Part shown: piece after piece, positions 7,558 to 16,813 of the stretch | Numbering within the stretch: position 1 is the stretch's first letter | Layout of the letters: each line of letters starts with the position of its first letter | Notes under the pieces: generated by a model | What the model was told of the DNA's origin: nothing | The model's input: only the letters and a program-made list of their open reading frames with translations | Databases searched by the model: none | Position numbers and translations under genes: made by a program | From: SIG78 sp045635745 | GTDB taxonomy: Bacteria > Verrucomicrobiota > Lentisphaeria > Victivallales > Victivallaceae | Reading direction: 5' to 3' | Assembly: GCA_045635745.1 (NCBI GenBank) | Contig: JAZTWG010000018.1 | Span: forward strand, 1-64,000 | Length of the DNA stretch: 64,000 bases

Positions 7558-10227
7558 ATGAGTCAGACTCCTGATATGCCCAAGGCATACGAATCAGCAA
7601 ATATCGAAAGTTTCTGGTATGATTTCTGGGAAAGCAATGGTCTTTTCCACGCCGACCCCAAATCGGAAAAACCCGCTTACTCGGTGGTGATACCGCCGCC
7701 GAACATCACCGGGATCCTTACACTCGGGCACGTCCTCAACAACACTTTGCAGGATATCCTTGTCCGCAGCCACCGTATGCGCGGCTACGAGGTGTGCTGG
7801 TTCCCCGGCACCGACCACGCCGGTCTGGCAACGGAATCCCGGGTAGATAAATATCTGCGCCAAAACGAAAATACCAACCGCGACGAACTCGGTCGCGAAG
7901 AATTCATCCGCCGGGTGCGCGAATGGCGCAAACAGTACGGCGGCACGATCATCCGCCAGCTCCGCAAACTGGGCAGCTCCTGCGACTGGGAACGCGAACG
8001 CTTCACCATGGATGAAGGTTTGTCCGAAGCAGTGCAGAAAGTCTTTATTGCGCTGTACGAAAAGGGCTACATCTACCGCGGCGTGCGTATGATCAACTGG
8101 TGCCCCAAAGCGCAGACCGCGCTTTCTGACGAAGAAGTGATCTACAAGGATGTTGACGGCAGCTTCTATTACTTCAAATATCCGCTGGCCGACGGTTCCG
8201 GATTCCTTGAAATCGCCACCACCCGTCCGGAAACCATGTTCGGCGATACCGCAGTGGCGGTAAATCCTGCCGACGAACGTTACAAGCACCTGATCGGCAA
8301 GATGGTCAAACTGCCGCTGACCGACCGCGAAATACCGATCGTGGGCGATGAACACGCCGATCCGACCAAAGGCTCCGGCTGCGTAAAAATCACTCCGGCG
8401 CACGACCCCAACGACTTTGAAGTCGGCAAACGCCACAACCTTGAAATGATCATGGTCATGAACAAGGATGCGAGCATGAACGCCGCCGCCGGCAAAGAAT
8501 TTGAAGGTCTTGACCGTTTTGCCGCCCGCGAAAAATGTGTAAAAATGATGGAAGAAGCCGGTCTGCTGGTGCGGATCGAACCGATCAAACACGCAGTGGG
8601 TTACAGCGAACGCGGTGATGTGCCGATCGAAACCTTTGTCAGCAGCCAGTGGTTCTGCAAGATGGGTGAACTTGCCAAACCCGCTATCGAAGCGGTACGC
8701 TCCGGCGAGATCAAATTCTACCCGGAACGCTGGGCAAAGACCTATTTCCACTGGATGGAAAATATTCAGGACTGGTGCTTGAGCCGCCAGATCTGGTGGG
8801 GGCACCGCATCCCGGCATGGTACAACGATGCCACCGGCGAAATGCAAGTATCGCTGACTGCGCCGCAGGATGGCGGCGTGTGGCGTCAGGAAGAAGACGT
8901 GCTTGACACCTGGTTCAGCAGCTGGCTGTGGCCCTTCTCGGTCATGGGCTGGCCGGAAAAGACCGATGAACTGGAAAAATTCTATTCCACCAATGATCTG
9001 GTGACCGGGCCTGACATCATCTTCTTCTGGGTTGCCCGTATGATTATGGCGGGTTGCGAATTCACCGGCAAGATCCCGTTCAAAAATGTTTACTTCACCA
9101 GCATCATCCGCGATGATCTGGGCAGAAAACTCTCCAAGAGTCTGGGCAACAGCCCCGACCCGCTGGATGTTATCGCCAAATACGGTGCGGATGCACTGCG
9201 TTTCTCGATCATCTACATTGCCCCGGTGGGTATGGATATAAAATACAGCAACGAAAAATGCGAAATCGGCCGCAACTTTGCCAACAAGCTCTGGAACGCC
9301 TGCCGTTTCCGCCGACTGCAGGGCGATGCGACTCCCACTTTCAAAGAACTTGCAGCAGAAGACATTGCCAAACTCACCAACGACGAAAAGTGGATGCTCC
9401 ACAAACTCGATTCGGTGCTGCGCAGCGTGGATAGCGACCTCAAAGCATACCGTTTCCACACCGCCGCCCACGATATATACGAACTGGTGTGGAGCAATTT
9501 CTGCGACTGGTTCATCGAAGCGGAAAAAGTCCAGTTCTATGCCGGAGAGGATGCCAAAAAGCACGCCCTGGCAGTGCTGGATTATGCCATCTACAAGATC
9601 CTTTGCGTAATGCACCCCTTCATGCCGTTCATCACTGAAGAACTGGCTCACCAGATGGGATTTGTGGCCGAAGGCAAGAGCATTATGTTTGAAAGTTATC
9701 CGGAATACGCTCTTACCGCAGAACAATCGGCGGCCTTTGCCGATACCGCTGCGCTGGTGGATGCCAAATTTGAGCTCATCCGTGCCGGCCGCGCACTGCG
9801 GCGCAACTACCACCTGCCCGACGGCAAGAAGGTGAACTTCTACATCAAAGCCGCCGACAAAGCGTATGAAGAGTTCCTTAACAATGACAAATCCTCGCTC
9901 AAAAGTCTTTTGAACGCCGGCGAATTGGAGATCGCCATGGCAGAGTTTGACAGCAACGCGAACGGGGCCGCTCCGTCGCAGCTGGCAGCAGCAGGTACGA
10001 TCTATCTGCCGCTGGCAGGGCTGATCGACATTGCCGAAGAATTGAAAAAACTTGATAAGCAGAAAGCCGAACTCGAAGGCTGGATCAAAGGCTCCAAGAC
10101 CAAGCTTTCCAACGAAAAATTCGTGGCCAAAGCACCCGAAGCCGTAGTTCAGGCCGCCAGAGAACACTTGCAGGAACTCGAATGCAAGCTGGAACGGACA
10201 CTGGAGCTTATCAAAGCATTGCAGTAA
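7558..10227 (+). CDS. valS: Valyl-tRNA synthetase
   Basis: Class I synthetase charging tRNA-Val. The 889-aa protein shows the ValRS N-terminal block (PPPNITG), the editing-domain motif TTRPETMFGDTAVAVNP, a KMSKS-type loop (GRKLSKSLGN) and the C-terminal coiled coil typical of ValRS (about the last 65 residues). The HIGH signature reads TLGH, so its first histidine is replaced by threonine. ATG 7558 has an AAGG 11-12 bases upstream and begins MSQTPDMPKAYE, a normal ValRS start. dapA follows after 30 bp. Confidence 0.95.
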   Translation: MSQTPDMPKAYESANIESFWYDFWESNGLFHADPKSEKPAYSVVIPPPNITGILTLGHVLNNTLQDILVRSHRMRGYEVCWFPGTDHAGLATESRVDKYLRQNENTNRDELGREEFIRRVREWRKQYGGTIIRQLRKLGSSCDWERERFTMDEGLSEAVQKVFIALYEKGYIYRGVRMINWCPKAQTALSDEEVIYKDVDGSFYYFKYPLADGSGFLEIATTRPETMFGDTAVAVNPADERYKHLIGKMVKLPLTDREIPIVGDEHADPTKGSGCVKITPAHDPNDFEVGKRHNLEMIMVMNKDASMNAAAGKEFEGLDRFAAREKCVKMMEEAGLLVRIEPIKHAVGYSERGDVPIETFVSSQWFCKMGELAKPAIEAVRSGEIKFYPERWAKTYFHWMENIQDWCLSRQIWWGHRIPAWYNDATGEMQVSLTAPQDGGVWRQEEDVLDTWFSSWLWPFSVMGWPEKTDELEKFYSTNDLVTGPDIIFFWVARMIMAGCEFTGKIPFKNVYFTSIIRDDLGRKLSKSLGNSPDPLDVIAKYGADALRFSIIYIAPVGMDIKYSNEKCEIGRNFANKLWNACRFRRLQGDATPTFKELAAEDIAKLTNDEKWMLHKLDSVLRSVDSDLKAYRFHTAAHDIYELVWSNFCDWFIEAEKVQFYAGEDAKKHALAVLDYAIYKILCVMHPFMPFITEELAHQMGFVAEGKSIMFESYPEYALTAEQSAAFADTAALVDAKFELIRAGRALRRNYHLPDGKKVNFYIKAADKAYEEFLNNDKSSLKSLLNAGELEIAMAEFDSNANGAAPSQLAAAGTIYLPLAGLIDIAEELKKLDKQKAELEGWIKGSKTKLSNEKFVAKAPEAVVQAAREHLQELECKLERTLELIKALQ

Positions 10228-10257
10228 ACAACAGTTTTTATATACAGGAGGTACGAT

Positions 10258-11136
10258 ATGAATATCCAAGGTGTTTATACAGCACTTGTGACCCCCATGC
10301 GCAATGGTGAAGTCGATTATGACACTCTGCGCAAACTCGTGGAAATGCAGATCGCCGGCGGCGTGACCGGCATCGTGCCGGTGGGCACCACCGGTGAATC
10401 CCCCACGTTGACCTACGAAGAACATGCCAAAGTCATTGAAACGGTGATCGAAACCGCCAGCAAGCGCTGCCAGATCATCGCCGGCACCGGTGCCAACTGC
10501 ACCCGCGAAGCGATCGAAATGACCCGTGCGGCAGCAGCCGACGGTGCCGATGGCACGCTGCAGGTGACTCCGTATTACAACAAGCCGACTCAGGAAGGTT
10601 TGTACCGCCACTTTTCAGAAGTTGCCGATAAAGGCGGTCTGCCGGTCTTTCTTTACAACGTTCCGGGCCGCTCCGGCGTGGCGATTGCCGAAAGCACCGT
10701 TGCACGCCTTGCAAAGAACGCCAATGTTGTGGCAATCAAAGAAGCCGCCGGCAGCGTTGACCGTGTTTCGGCGATCAAAGATCTCTGCGGCGATGATATA
10801 ACTGTTTTGAGCGGCGATGACTCGCTGACTCTGCCGATGATGAGCGTAGGGGCCACCGGTATCATTTCGGTAGCCAGCAACATCATTCCGGCGGAAATGA
10901 GTCAGATGGTCAATGCATTCCTCAAGGGTGATCTGGCAACCGCGCAGGCGCTCCATGCCAAATATTATGCATTCTTCCGCGATCAGTTTATCGAAACCAA
11001 TCCCATTCCGATCAAAGCGGCAATGGCAATGGCGGGGCTGATCGAAGAAGAGTACCGGCTGCCGCTGTGCGAACTCTCTGCCGCCAGCCGCGAAAAGCTC
11101 GCAAACACCATGCGCGCTTGCGGCATGCTTGCTTGA
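10258..11136 (+). CDS. dapA: 4-hydroxy-tetrahydrodipicolinate synthase
   Basis: Condenses pyruvate and aspartate semialdehyde in the lysine and diaminopimelate pathway. The 292-aa length equals that of E. coli DapA and key residues fall at identical positions: Thr44-Thr45, Tyr133, Arg138 and the Schiff-base Lys161 (AIKEAAG). Arg138 recognises the aspartate semialdehyde carboxylate, which favours DapA over NanA or other aldolases of the superfamily. A strong Shine-Dalgarno (CAGGAGG) precedes the ATG. Confidence 0.95.
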   Translation: MNIQGVYTALVTPMRNGEVDYDTLRKLVEMQIAGGVTGIVPVGTTGESPTLTYEEHAKVIETVIETASKRCQIIAGTGANCTREAIEMTRAAAADGADGTLQVTPYYNKPTQEGLYRHFSEVADKGGLPVFLYNVPGRSGVAIAESTVARLAKNANVVAIKEAAGSVDRVSAIKDLCGDDITVLSGDDSLTLPMMSVGATGIISVASNIIPAEMSQMVNAFLKGDLATAQALHAKYYAFFRDQFIETNPIPIKAAMAMAGLIEEEYRLPLCELSAASREKLANTMRACGMLA

Positions 11137-11201
11137 TTATAAGCACTTTTACAAACTCTGTTGAGTGCGTTTTCCCTGAATAAACAGAGAAAACCGCTCA
11201 A

Positions 11202-11242
11202 TGGAACAAATGCAAATCATGCATTCAGAGAGTGGAACAAAT
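11202..11242. repeat. Two direct repeats upstream of the GH5-like gene
   Basis: TGGAACAAAT occurs at 11202-11211 and again at 11233-11242, 31 bp apart (about three helical turns), ending 18 bp before the start codon at 11261. Between them ATGCAAATCATGCAT forms a short inverted repeat. The spacing suggests paired sites for a regulator. No binding protein can be named. Confidence 0.35.
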
Positions 11243-11260
11243 AAGGATTGAAATAAATTT

Positions 11261-13156
11261 ATGTTTGATACCGGGAAATTACATGTTGGATTAAATTATT
11301 GGAGCTCTGCTCACGCCACAAGAATGTGGAAAAATTATGATTCAGCAGTAATCGAACAAGACCTTGCCCTGCTCGAAAAGTATGGGGTAAGTCTGCTCCG
11401 GGTATTTCCTCTCTGGGATGATTTTCAGCCGCTAAAAGTGTTGCAGTATGGCGGCAAAAATGGCACTTTCAATCGAGAAGTGTGCTTTTTTGAAGGCGAA
11501 AGCCCATTGCCGGATACTATGGCAGGTCGTGCCGGGCTGGATCAGAAGATGCTGGATCATTTCCGTGATTTCTGCGATATTGCCGAAAAGCATCATATCA
11601 AACTGATCGTTGCAATCATGACCGCTCATATGACCGGTCGGCATTACATGCCGCCGGCGTTTGAAAATCTGGATATGATGACCGATCCCTTTGTTCTGAA
11701 ATGGGAGATGAAGTTTTACGATTGCTTTGTACGCACCTTCAAAGATCATCCGGCAATTGCCGCATGGGAAACCGGCAATGAAATGAATTATACTGCTCCG
11801 GTAAAAAATGCCGATCACGCATGGGTCTGGACAAAGATGATGCACGATATCATCCGCCTTGCCGATCCGGATCGCCCCATTGTCGGAGTTATGGCAGAAG
11901 GTTTGCATGAAACCCGTGATGCCGGAAGATGGCTGATAACCGATCAGGCGGAATTGGCAGATCTCGGCAGCGTTCACCGCTACGATATACTCAATTCCGG
12001 TGCGTCAGACGGCTGGATGCACTTGCGAAATCTCTACCGGGCAGCGGCCGAATGCCGGATCATCGGCGACATTGGCGGCAAACCCTGTTTTACCGAAGAA
12101 ACCGGCAACTGGCGGAATCTGGCACTTACCATGGAAGGAGTCGGAACTGCGCTCAATGCGCTGCTGTGGACAGCGTGGGCGGAAGATTGCCGGGCGTTTC
12201 TCTGGTGGTGCGCTTTCGATCAATCACAGATGCACTTTGCGCCTTACCATTGGGGCGACTGGGCGGGTTTGGAACACGGGGTGTTCGATGCCGCCGGGAA
12301 CGCTCATCCGGCAGCCGGGATCCTGAAAAAGTTCAGTGATATGTTGAAAAACTCTCCAGTTGAAGAGTTGCCAGCCATGCGTACAGATGCAATATGCATA
12401 ATCGATGATCTCGAGTGCGGCTTTACCAGCGCGATCCTTGCCCGTCAGGCCGGGATCAATCTGAAATTTCAATCGGCACGGGAAGCATTGGCCGATGAAA
12501 ATGTATATTTCCTGCCGTCGGCAGATTCCCGCAGCGGATTATCTCTGGAAAACTGGGATAAACTGCGCCGGAAGATTGCTGACGGCGCAACATGTTATAT
12601 TTCAAGTGATGACTGCATTCTGCCTGGTTTGCGGGAATTCTGCGGCATGCAGATAGCGCGCCGTCAGGCGGTCAAATCTCCGGTCGAGTGCACTATCGAC
12701 GGAGAAGAGCTGAAACTTTCAATCAAATTACAGAAAAGTATTGAGCTGGAAAGTGCCGAAGTAGTGCTGTGCGACAAAAACAGTCGGCCGCTTCTGCTAC
12801 GCAATAAATACGGCAAAGGTACGGTTTACACTCTGCTTTTCGCGCTGGAAACAACTATTGCTCAAACGCCCGGGGCTTTTGAAAATTCCTGGTGGAAACT
12901 TTACAGCAGGATCGTACCGAAAGATCTTTTGATGACCTGCAATGATTGCAGTGTGATCATTACCGAACACCCGATAAGCGATACAAAAAGCGCAGTAATA
13001 GCGGTAAATTGTTCGGATCAGGAAAAAATAGTTGCGTTGACTTTAGCTGAAAACTGGCAGACAGCCGCTATTACCGGCGATGTTTTATCCGACGGCGATA
13101 AATACAAATTCCCGGCGGGCGGCGGAGCATTATTTATCCTGACAAAACGTGGATGA
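11261..13156 (+). CDS. Cytoplasmic glycoside hydrolase, GH5-like (alpha/beta-barrel)
   Basis: A 631-aa protein without signal peptide. The first 360 residues look like a clan-A (GH5-type) barrel: LRVFPLWDDF, then WETGNEMNY, whose Glu would be the acid/base, then CFTEETGNW, whose Glu would be the nucleophile. A beta-rich C-terminal region follows, like those of GH5/GH42 relatives. Substrate is unknown; mannan- or glucan-derived oligosaccharides are plausible. It lies upstream of the DegT aminotransferase and DedA genes with short gaps. Confidence 0.75.
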   Translation: MFDTGKLHVGLNYWSSAHATRMWKNYDSAVIEQDLALLEKYGVSLLRVFPLWDDFQPLKVLQYGGKNGTFNREVCFFEGESPLPDTMAGRAGLDQKMLDHFRDFCDIAEKHHIKLIVAIMTAHMTGRHYMPPAFENLDMMTDPFVLKWEMKFYDCFVRTFKDHPAIAAWETGNEMNYTAPVKNADHAWVWTKMMHDIIRLADPDRPIVGVMAEGLHETRDAGRWLITDQAELADLGSVHRYDILNSGASDGWMHLRNLYRAAAECRIIGDIGGKPCFTEETGNWRNLALTMEGVGTALNALLWTAWAEDCRAFLWWCAFDQSQMHFAPYHWGDWAGLEHGVFDAAGNAHPAAGILKKFSDMLKNSPVEELPAMRTDAICIIDDLECGFTSAILARQAGINLKFQSAREALADENVYFLPSADSRSGLSLENWDKLRRKIADGATCYISSDDCILPGLREFCGMQIARRQAVKSPVECTIDGEELKLSIKLQKSIELESAEVVLCDKNSRPLLLRNKYGKGTVYTLLFALETTIAQTPGAFENSWWKLYSRIVPKDLLMTCNDCSVIITEHPISDTKSAVIAVNCSDQEKIVALTLAENWQTAAITGDVLSDGDKYKFPAGGGALFILTKRG

Positions 13157-13202
13157 TATTTTTAACCTTATACACAGCTCATAAACAAATGGAGTGAAAA
13201 TT

Positions 13203-14525
13203 ATGGAAAAGAAGAAAAGTGGCGGCGATTTCCGTTATGCAGTAGGCGAAGCTAAAGTACCGTGGCACGCAGTAGGCGAGTTCTACCGCGCCGATGACGT
13301 ACTTGAAGTAGTGAAATTTCTGCTGCCCTGTGGTGATGATGAAGCTGCATGGCAAGCCAAAGTCAACAATGTTGCCGCCGCATTGCAGGATCTGGGAGCC
13401 AGCGCCAACGTGGCAACCAAGCTCACGCTGGGCAAAAAAGTTGCTGAAGCCGAAGAACTTTGCAAAAACTATTTCCAGAGTCCCTACGCCTGTTTGCTGA
13501 CCAACTGGACCGCCGGTATGGAAATAGCCTACAAGATGGCTGGCTTGAAAGCCGGTGATGAAGTCATCATGCCGGCGGTGACCTTTATCGCCACCATGGC
13601 ATATCCTTTGAGCATCGGCGCCAAAATTGTCTTTGCTGATGTCGATCCCGAAACCATCAATCTCGATCCGGCCGACGTCGCCCGCAAGATCACGCCCAGA
13701 ACCAAGATGATTGTGCCGGTGCACCTGGGCGGATATCCGGTGGATATGGATCCTTTGATGGAACTTGCCCAAAAGCACGGCATTTATGTTATGGAAGATG
13801 CCGCCCACGGTATGGGCGGTATGTACAAAGGCAAACGCCTCGGTGCGATCGGTGATTTCGGCGGATTTTCGCTGCATGAAGTCAAAAACATCACCAGCTT
13901 CGGCGAAGGCGGTCTTTTGCTGACCAGACACGACAAAGCCGGTAATCAGCTTGCCGGGGCCCGCTTCCTCGGTTTGGACTTCACCCGCAAGATCAAAGAT
14001 TGGCTGTATGATATTTCCCCGCTGGAAACGCTCAATGGCAACATTGCAGTTGCCGGCAACCACTCGGCTTGCGAACTCAACGCTGTGGGGCTTCTCTTGC
14101 AGATGCAGCGTTTGGATGCCATCATTGCCCAGCGCCGCAAAGCTGCTGAATATATGAACGCGGTTTTGCGTGAAGAACCCGGTATTCTGGTGGAAAAAGC
14201 CGACACCGCTGATACCTACGGCACTCATCACCTTTACTTGCTGCGTATCGATCCTAAAGTCTGCAATGGCGACATTCAGGAATTGAGCCAGCGCTTGAAG
14301 GACAAAGGTCTGACCAACATCACTCACTTCGGTCCCATGTACCGCTTCCGTATCATGAAGGAACTCGGTTACGACGAAGAAGCCATTGCCGCAACCTGTC
14401 CGGTTACGGAAAAGATGTTCTACAAGAGCTACACCCATCTGCCCTTGTATCCGCTTACCGCCGAACAGCTTGAGTATCAGGCCAAAGCCGTGGTTGAAGC
14501 TGTCCGCGAAATGAAAAACAAGTAA
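13203..14525 (+). CDS. DegT/DnrJ/EryC1/StrS-family PLP aminotransferase
   Basis: Sugar-type aminotransferase of the AHBA-synthase/StrS fold (440 aa). The PLP lysine is Lys228 in LHEVKNITSFGEGG, and the PLP-phosphate and ring contacts are visible (TNWTAGMEIA; VMEDAAHGMGG). These enzymes usually convert keto-sugars or keto-cyclitols to amino derivatives; the substrate here is unknown. ATG 13203 is preferred over GTG 13194 because GGAGTG lies seven bases upstream. It sits 46 bp after the glycosidase gene, and the two may act on the same sugar. Confidence 0.85.
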   Translation: MEKKKSGGDFRYAVGEAKVPWHAVGEFYRADDVLEVVKFLLPCGDDEAAWQAKVNNVAAALQDLGASANVATKLTLGKKVAEAEELCKNYFQSPYACLLTNWTAGMEIAYKMAGLKAGDEVIMPAVTFIATMAYPLSIGAKIVFADVDPETINLDPADVARKITPRTKMIVPVHLGGYPVDMDPLMELAQKHGIYVMEDAAHGMGGMYKGKRLGAIGDFGGFSLHEVKNITSFGEGGLLLTRHDKAGNQLAGARFLGLDFTRKIKDWLYDISPLETLNGNIAVAGNHSACELNAVGLLLQMQRLDAIIAQRRKAAEYMNAVLREEPGILVEKADTADTYGTHHLYLLRIDPKVCNGDIQELSQRLKDKGLTNITHFGPMYRFRIMKELGYDEEAIAATCPVTEKMFYKSYTHLPLYPLTAEQLEYQAKAVVEAVREMKNK

Positions 14526-14543
14526 TTCCGAAAGCAGCAGTTT

Positions 14544-15227
14544 ATGACCGAAACTATCGCAGCAGCTCTTGACAGCCTTACAGCGTGTGCTCCGGTGTGG
14601 GGATTTGTGCTGATCTTCGTTTTTATGACAATCGAAAGCTCATTTATCCCCTTCCCCAGCGAAGTTGTGATGATTCCGGCGGGTTTTCTTGCCTGCCGGT
14701 CAGGCCTGACCACCGGTATACCGTGGCTGGATCTGGTGTTGGCGATAGTTTGCGGTCTGGCCGGTTCCATGGCAGGAGCCTATATAAACTACTATCTGGC
14801 AATCTGGCTGGGTCGGCCTTTTCTGCACCGCTACGGCAAATATTTTTTCCTGAAAGAAGCCGCATTGGACCGGGCGGAAGAGATTTTCCGCGAATACGGC
14901 GAACTGGCGACCTTTGTCTGCCGGCTGCTTCCGGCGATCCGCCAGATCATCAGTATACCGGCCGGGTTGGCAAAAATGGAAATCAAACGATTCAGTTTTT
15001 TCACCGCACTGGGTGCAGGGATCTGGACAACGGTGCTGGCGCTGCTGGGCTGGTACTTTGCCTCGCTGGCCGGAAATATGACCTATCTTGAAATGATCAA
15101 CCGGGGCAAAATCATGATTCACGATAATTACGTTTATGTAATAATCTTTCTGGTTTTGCTGACTGCCGGTTATCTTTTTGTACACCACCGGATCATGAAG
15201 CGCAAAACTTCTGACGGCAATGCTTAA
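14544..15227 (+). CDS. DedA-family membrane protein
   Basis: A 227-aa inner-membrane protein with about five hydrophobic segments. DedA hallmarks are present: ESSFIPFPSE near the N-terminus and FVCRLLPAIRQIISIPAG with the two conserved arginines. Members of the family are linked to undecaprenyl-phosphate or phospholipid flipping and membrane homeostasis. Its end overlaps the end of the convergent rpoN gene by four bases. Confidence 0.88.
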   Translation: MTETIAAALDSLTACAPVWGFVLIFVFMTIESSFIPFPSEVVMIPAGFLACRSGLTTGIPWLDLVLAIVCGLAGSMAGAYINYYLAIWLGRPFLHRYGKYFFLKEAALDRAEEIFREYGELATFVCRLLPAIRQIISIPAGLAKMEIKRFSFFTALGAGIWTTVLALLGWYFASLAGNMTYLEMINRGKIMIHDNYVYVIIFLVLLTAGYLFVHHRIMKRKTSDGNA

Positions 15228-16696
15228 TGGCGCCGTCTTAAATTGGTGGCCAATATATTCATGCTTTCGCGGTATTTGGCAACAGTGCGGCGCGATACAT
15301 TTACACCTTCTGCTGCAAGCATATCGGCAAGTGCGGCATCGGAAAGCGGTTTGGCAGGATTTTCCGCTTCGATCAAATCTTTTATCCGCGCTTTGACTGC
15401 GCGGCTGGAAATATCTTCACCGGATTGATTTTTCACCCCGGCGGTAAAGAAAAAGCGGTAGTCCTTGAGTCCCTGTGGAGTTTCCAGATATTTGAGACCG
15501 TTTTTTTCGGTTCCCACGGCCCGGCTGACGGTACTTTCGTCAATCCCCAGCTCTTCAGCAACTTCCACCCGGGTCATGGGCTTGAGAAATTCTTCGCCAT
15601 AGCGGAAAAAATCCGCCTGTCTGCGGGCGATTATCTGCGTAACAGCCCGCAAAGTATCCTGCCGTTTGGCCAGCGCAGCGATCAGAGTTTCGGCCGAAAG
15701 CAGCTTTTCCTTGAGATACTTGCATGTTTCCTCATCCAGCAGCGGATCCTCAAGCATTTTAGCATACTTTCTGACCACTCCCAGACGGGGCATGTAATTC
15801 TCGCGCCCGACGACTTTGAGTTCATTGTTCTCCAGCTCGATGCTCATTTCCGGCACAATCACCATATTGGTCTGCGCGGCCGTCAATCCGGCGGCGGGAA
15901 TGGTATTGAGTTTCTTGAGATCATCCAGAAAACCATACAGCGTTTCCATGGAGATTTGCATACTTCTGGCGATCTGCGGCAGCCGGTTGCGCTCCAGATC
16001 CTCCTGATGATCGTTGAGCAATATGTAGATGCGTTCATCCGGGTAATTGCGCCGTTTGAGCTGCAGCACAAGCGACTCAACACCATTGCGCGCTCCGATA
16101 CCCGGCGGATCAAAACTCTGCAAGATCTGCAGCGCTTCATTCAATACATCCATGGGGATATCTTCGCTCATAGCTATATCAGCCAGATGCGTTCGCAGAA
16201 AGCCGTTTTCATCAAGTTTTCCGATCAGCACCTCCAGCGCTTTACGTTCGCGGCCGGAGAGAGCGGTACTCTGCATTTGCTCCCACAGCAGATCAGTGAG
16301 CGTATCGCCGGATTGCCATGCCGCGGCATTGAGATCGATCCGGCGCTGAAAATACTCATCAAGTCCTTTATCGGAAGGTTCTTCTTCTGCAATATAAATA
16401 TCGCTATCATCCGGCAAATCCGGCAACGGCAGAGCTTCTGCGGAGCCTTCCAGTTCGCTGTGATCCACTTCGTTGTCAGCAGCGGCATTGCCGTAGGTAT
16501 CTCCGGCCAGAGTTTCCCGGCCGGGCGAAATGATTTCCAACAGCGGATTATCGGCCAACTCTCCGGCCAGAATCTGCTCAATTTCCGGCAGCGGCTTGAC
16601 CAGCAGATCCAGCGACTGCATCTGCGCCGGAGTAAGGATCTGGGTCTGTAATTGGGTCTGCTGCTGAGCGAGCTGTCTGGTTTGGAGATTTTCCAT
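15224..16696 (-). CDS. rpoN: RNA polymerase sigma-54 factor
   Basis: Alternative sigma factor recognising -24/-12 promoters with the help of AAA+ activators. All regions are present in 490 aa: a Gln-rich region I (QTRQLAQQQTQLQTQILTP), an acidic linker, the core-binding region, the HTH (TRVEVAEELGIDESTVSRAV) and a C-terminal RpoN box (VSRRTVAKYRESM). ATG 16696 gives the usual MENLQ-like start; an upstream TTG would add five residues. No activator protein is in the window. Confidence 0.95.
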   Translation of the reverse strand: MENLQTRQLAQQQTQLQTQILTPAQMQSLDLLVKPLPEIEQILAGELADNPLLEIISPGRETLAGDTYGNAAADNEVDHSELEGSAEALPLPDLPDDSDIYIAEEEPSDKGLDEYFQRRIDLNAAAWQSGDTLTDLLWEQMQSTALSGRERKALEVLIGKLDENGFLRTHLADIAMSEDIPMDVLNEALQILQSFDPPGIGARNGVESLVLQLKRRNYPDERIYILLNDHQEDLERNRLPQIARSMQISMETLYGFLDDLKKLNTIPAAGLTAAQTNMVIVPEMSIELENNELKVVGRENYMPRLGVVRKYAKMLEDPLLDEETCKYLKEKLLSAETLIAALAKRQDTLRAVTQIIARRQADFFRYGEEFLKPMTRVEVAEELGIDESTVSRAVGTEKNGLKYLETPQGLKDYRFFFTAGVKNQSGEDISSRAVKARIKDLIEAENPAKPLSDAALADMLAAEGVNVSRRTVAKYRESMNILATNLRRRH

Positions 16697-16745
16697 GATA
16701 TAATATAACAAAAAAGCGATTATTTGCGTTAACGGATTTGAAATA

Positions 16746-16775
16746 TTGCAAAGATAATATAAATTTCAATATGAT
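16746..16775 (+). promoter_or_regulatory. Candidate sigma-70 promoter for the metallo-beta-lactamase-fold gene
   Basis: TTGCAA (16746-16751) and TATGAT (16770-16775) are separated by 18 bp, ending 38 bp before the TTG start at 16814. It lies in the divergent gap between rpoN and this gene. Confidence 0.4.
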
Positions 16776-16813
16776 ATTTGCAAATTTTTTTTCTTAAAAG
16801 GAGATGTTTTGTT

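Noticed and set aside
7594..10611. 1005-codon open frame antisense to valS and the start of dapA
   Set aside because: It lies entirely opposite well-recognised genes, has no start signal and gives a His/Phe/Gly-rich product typical of antisense frames.
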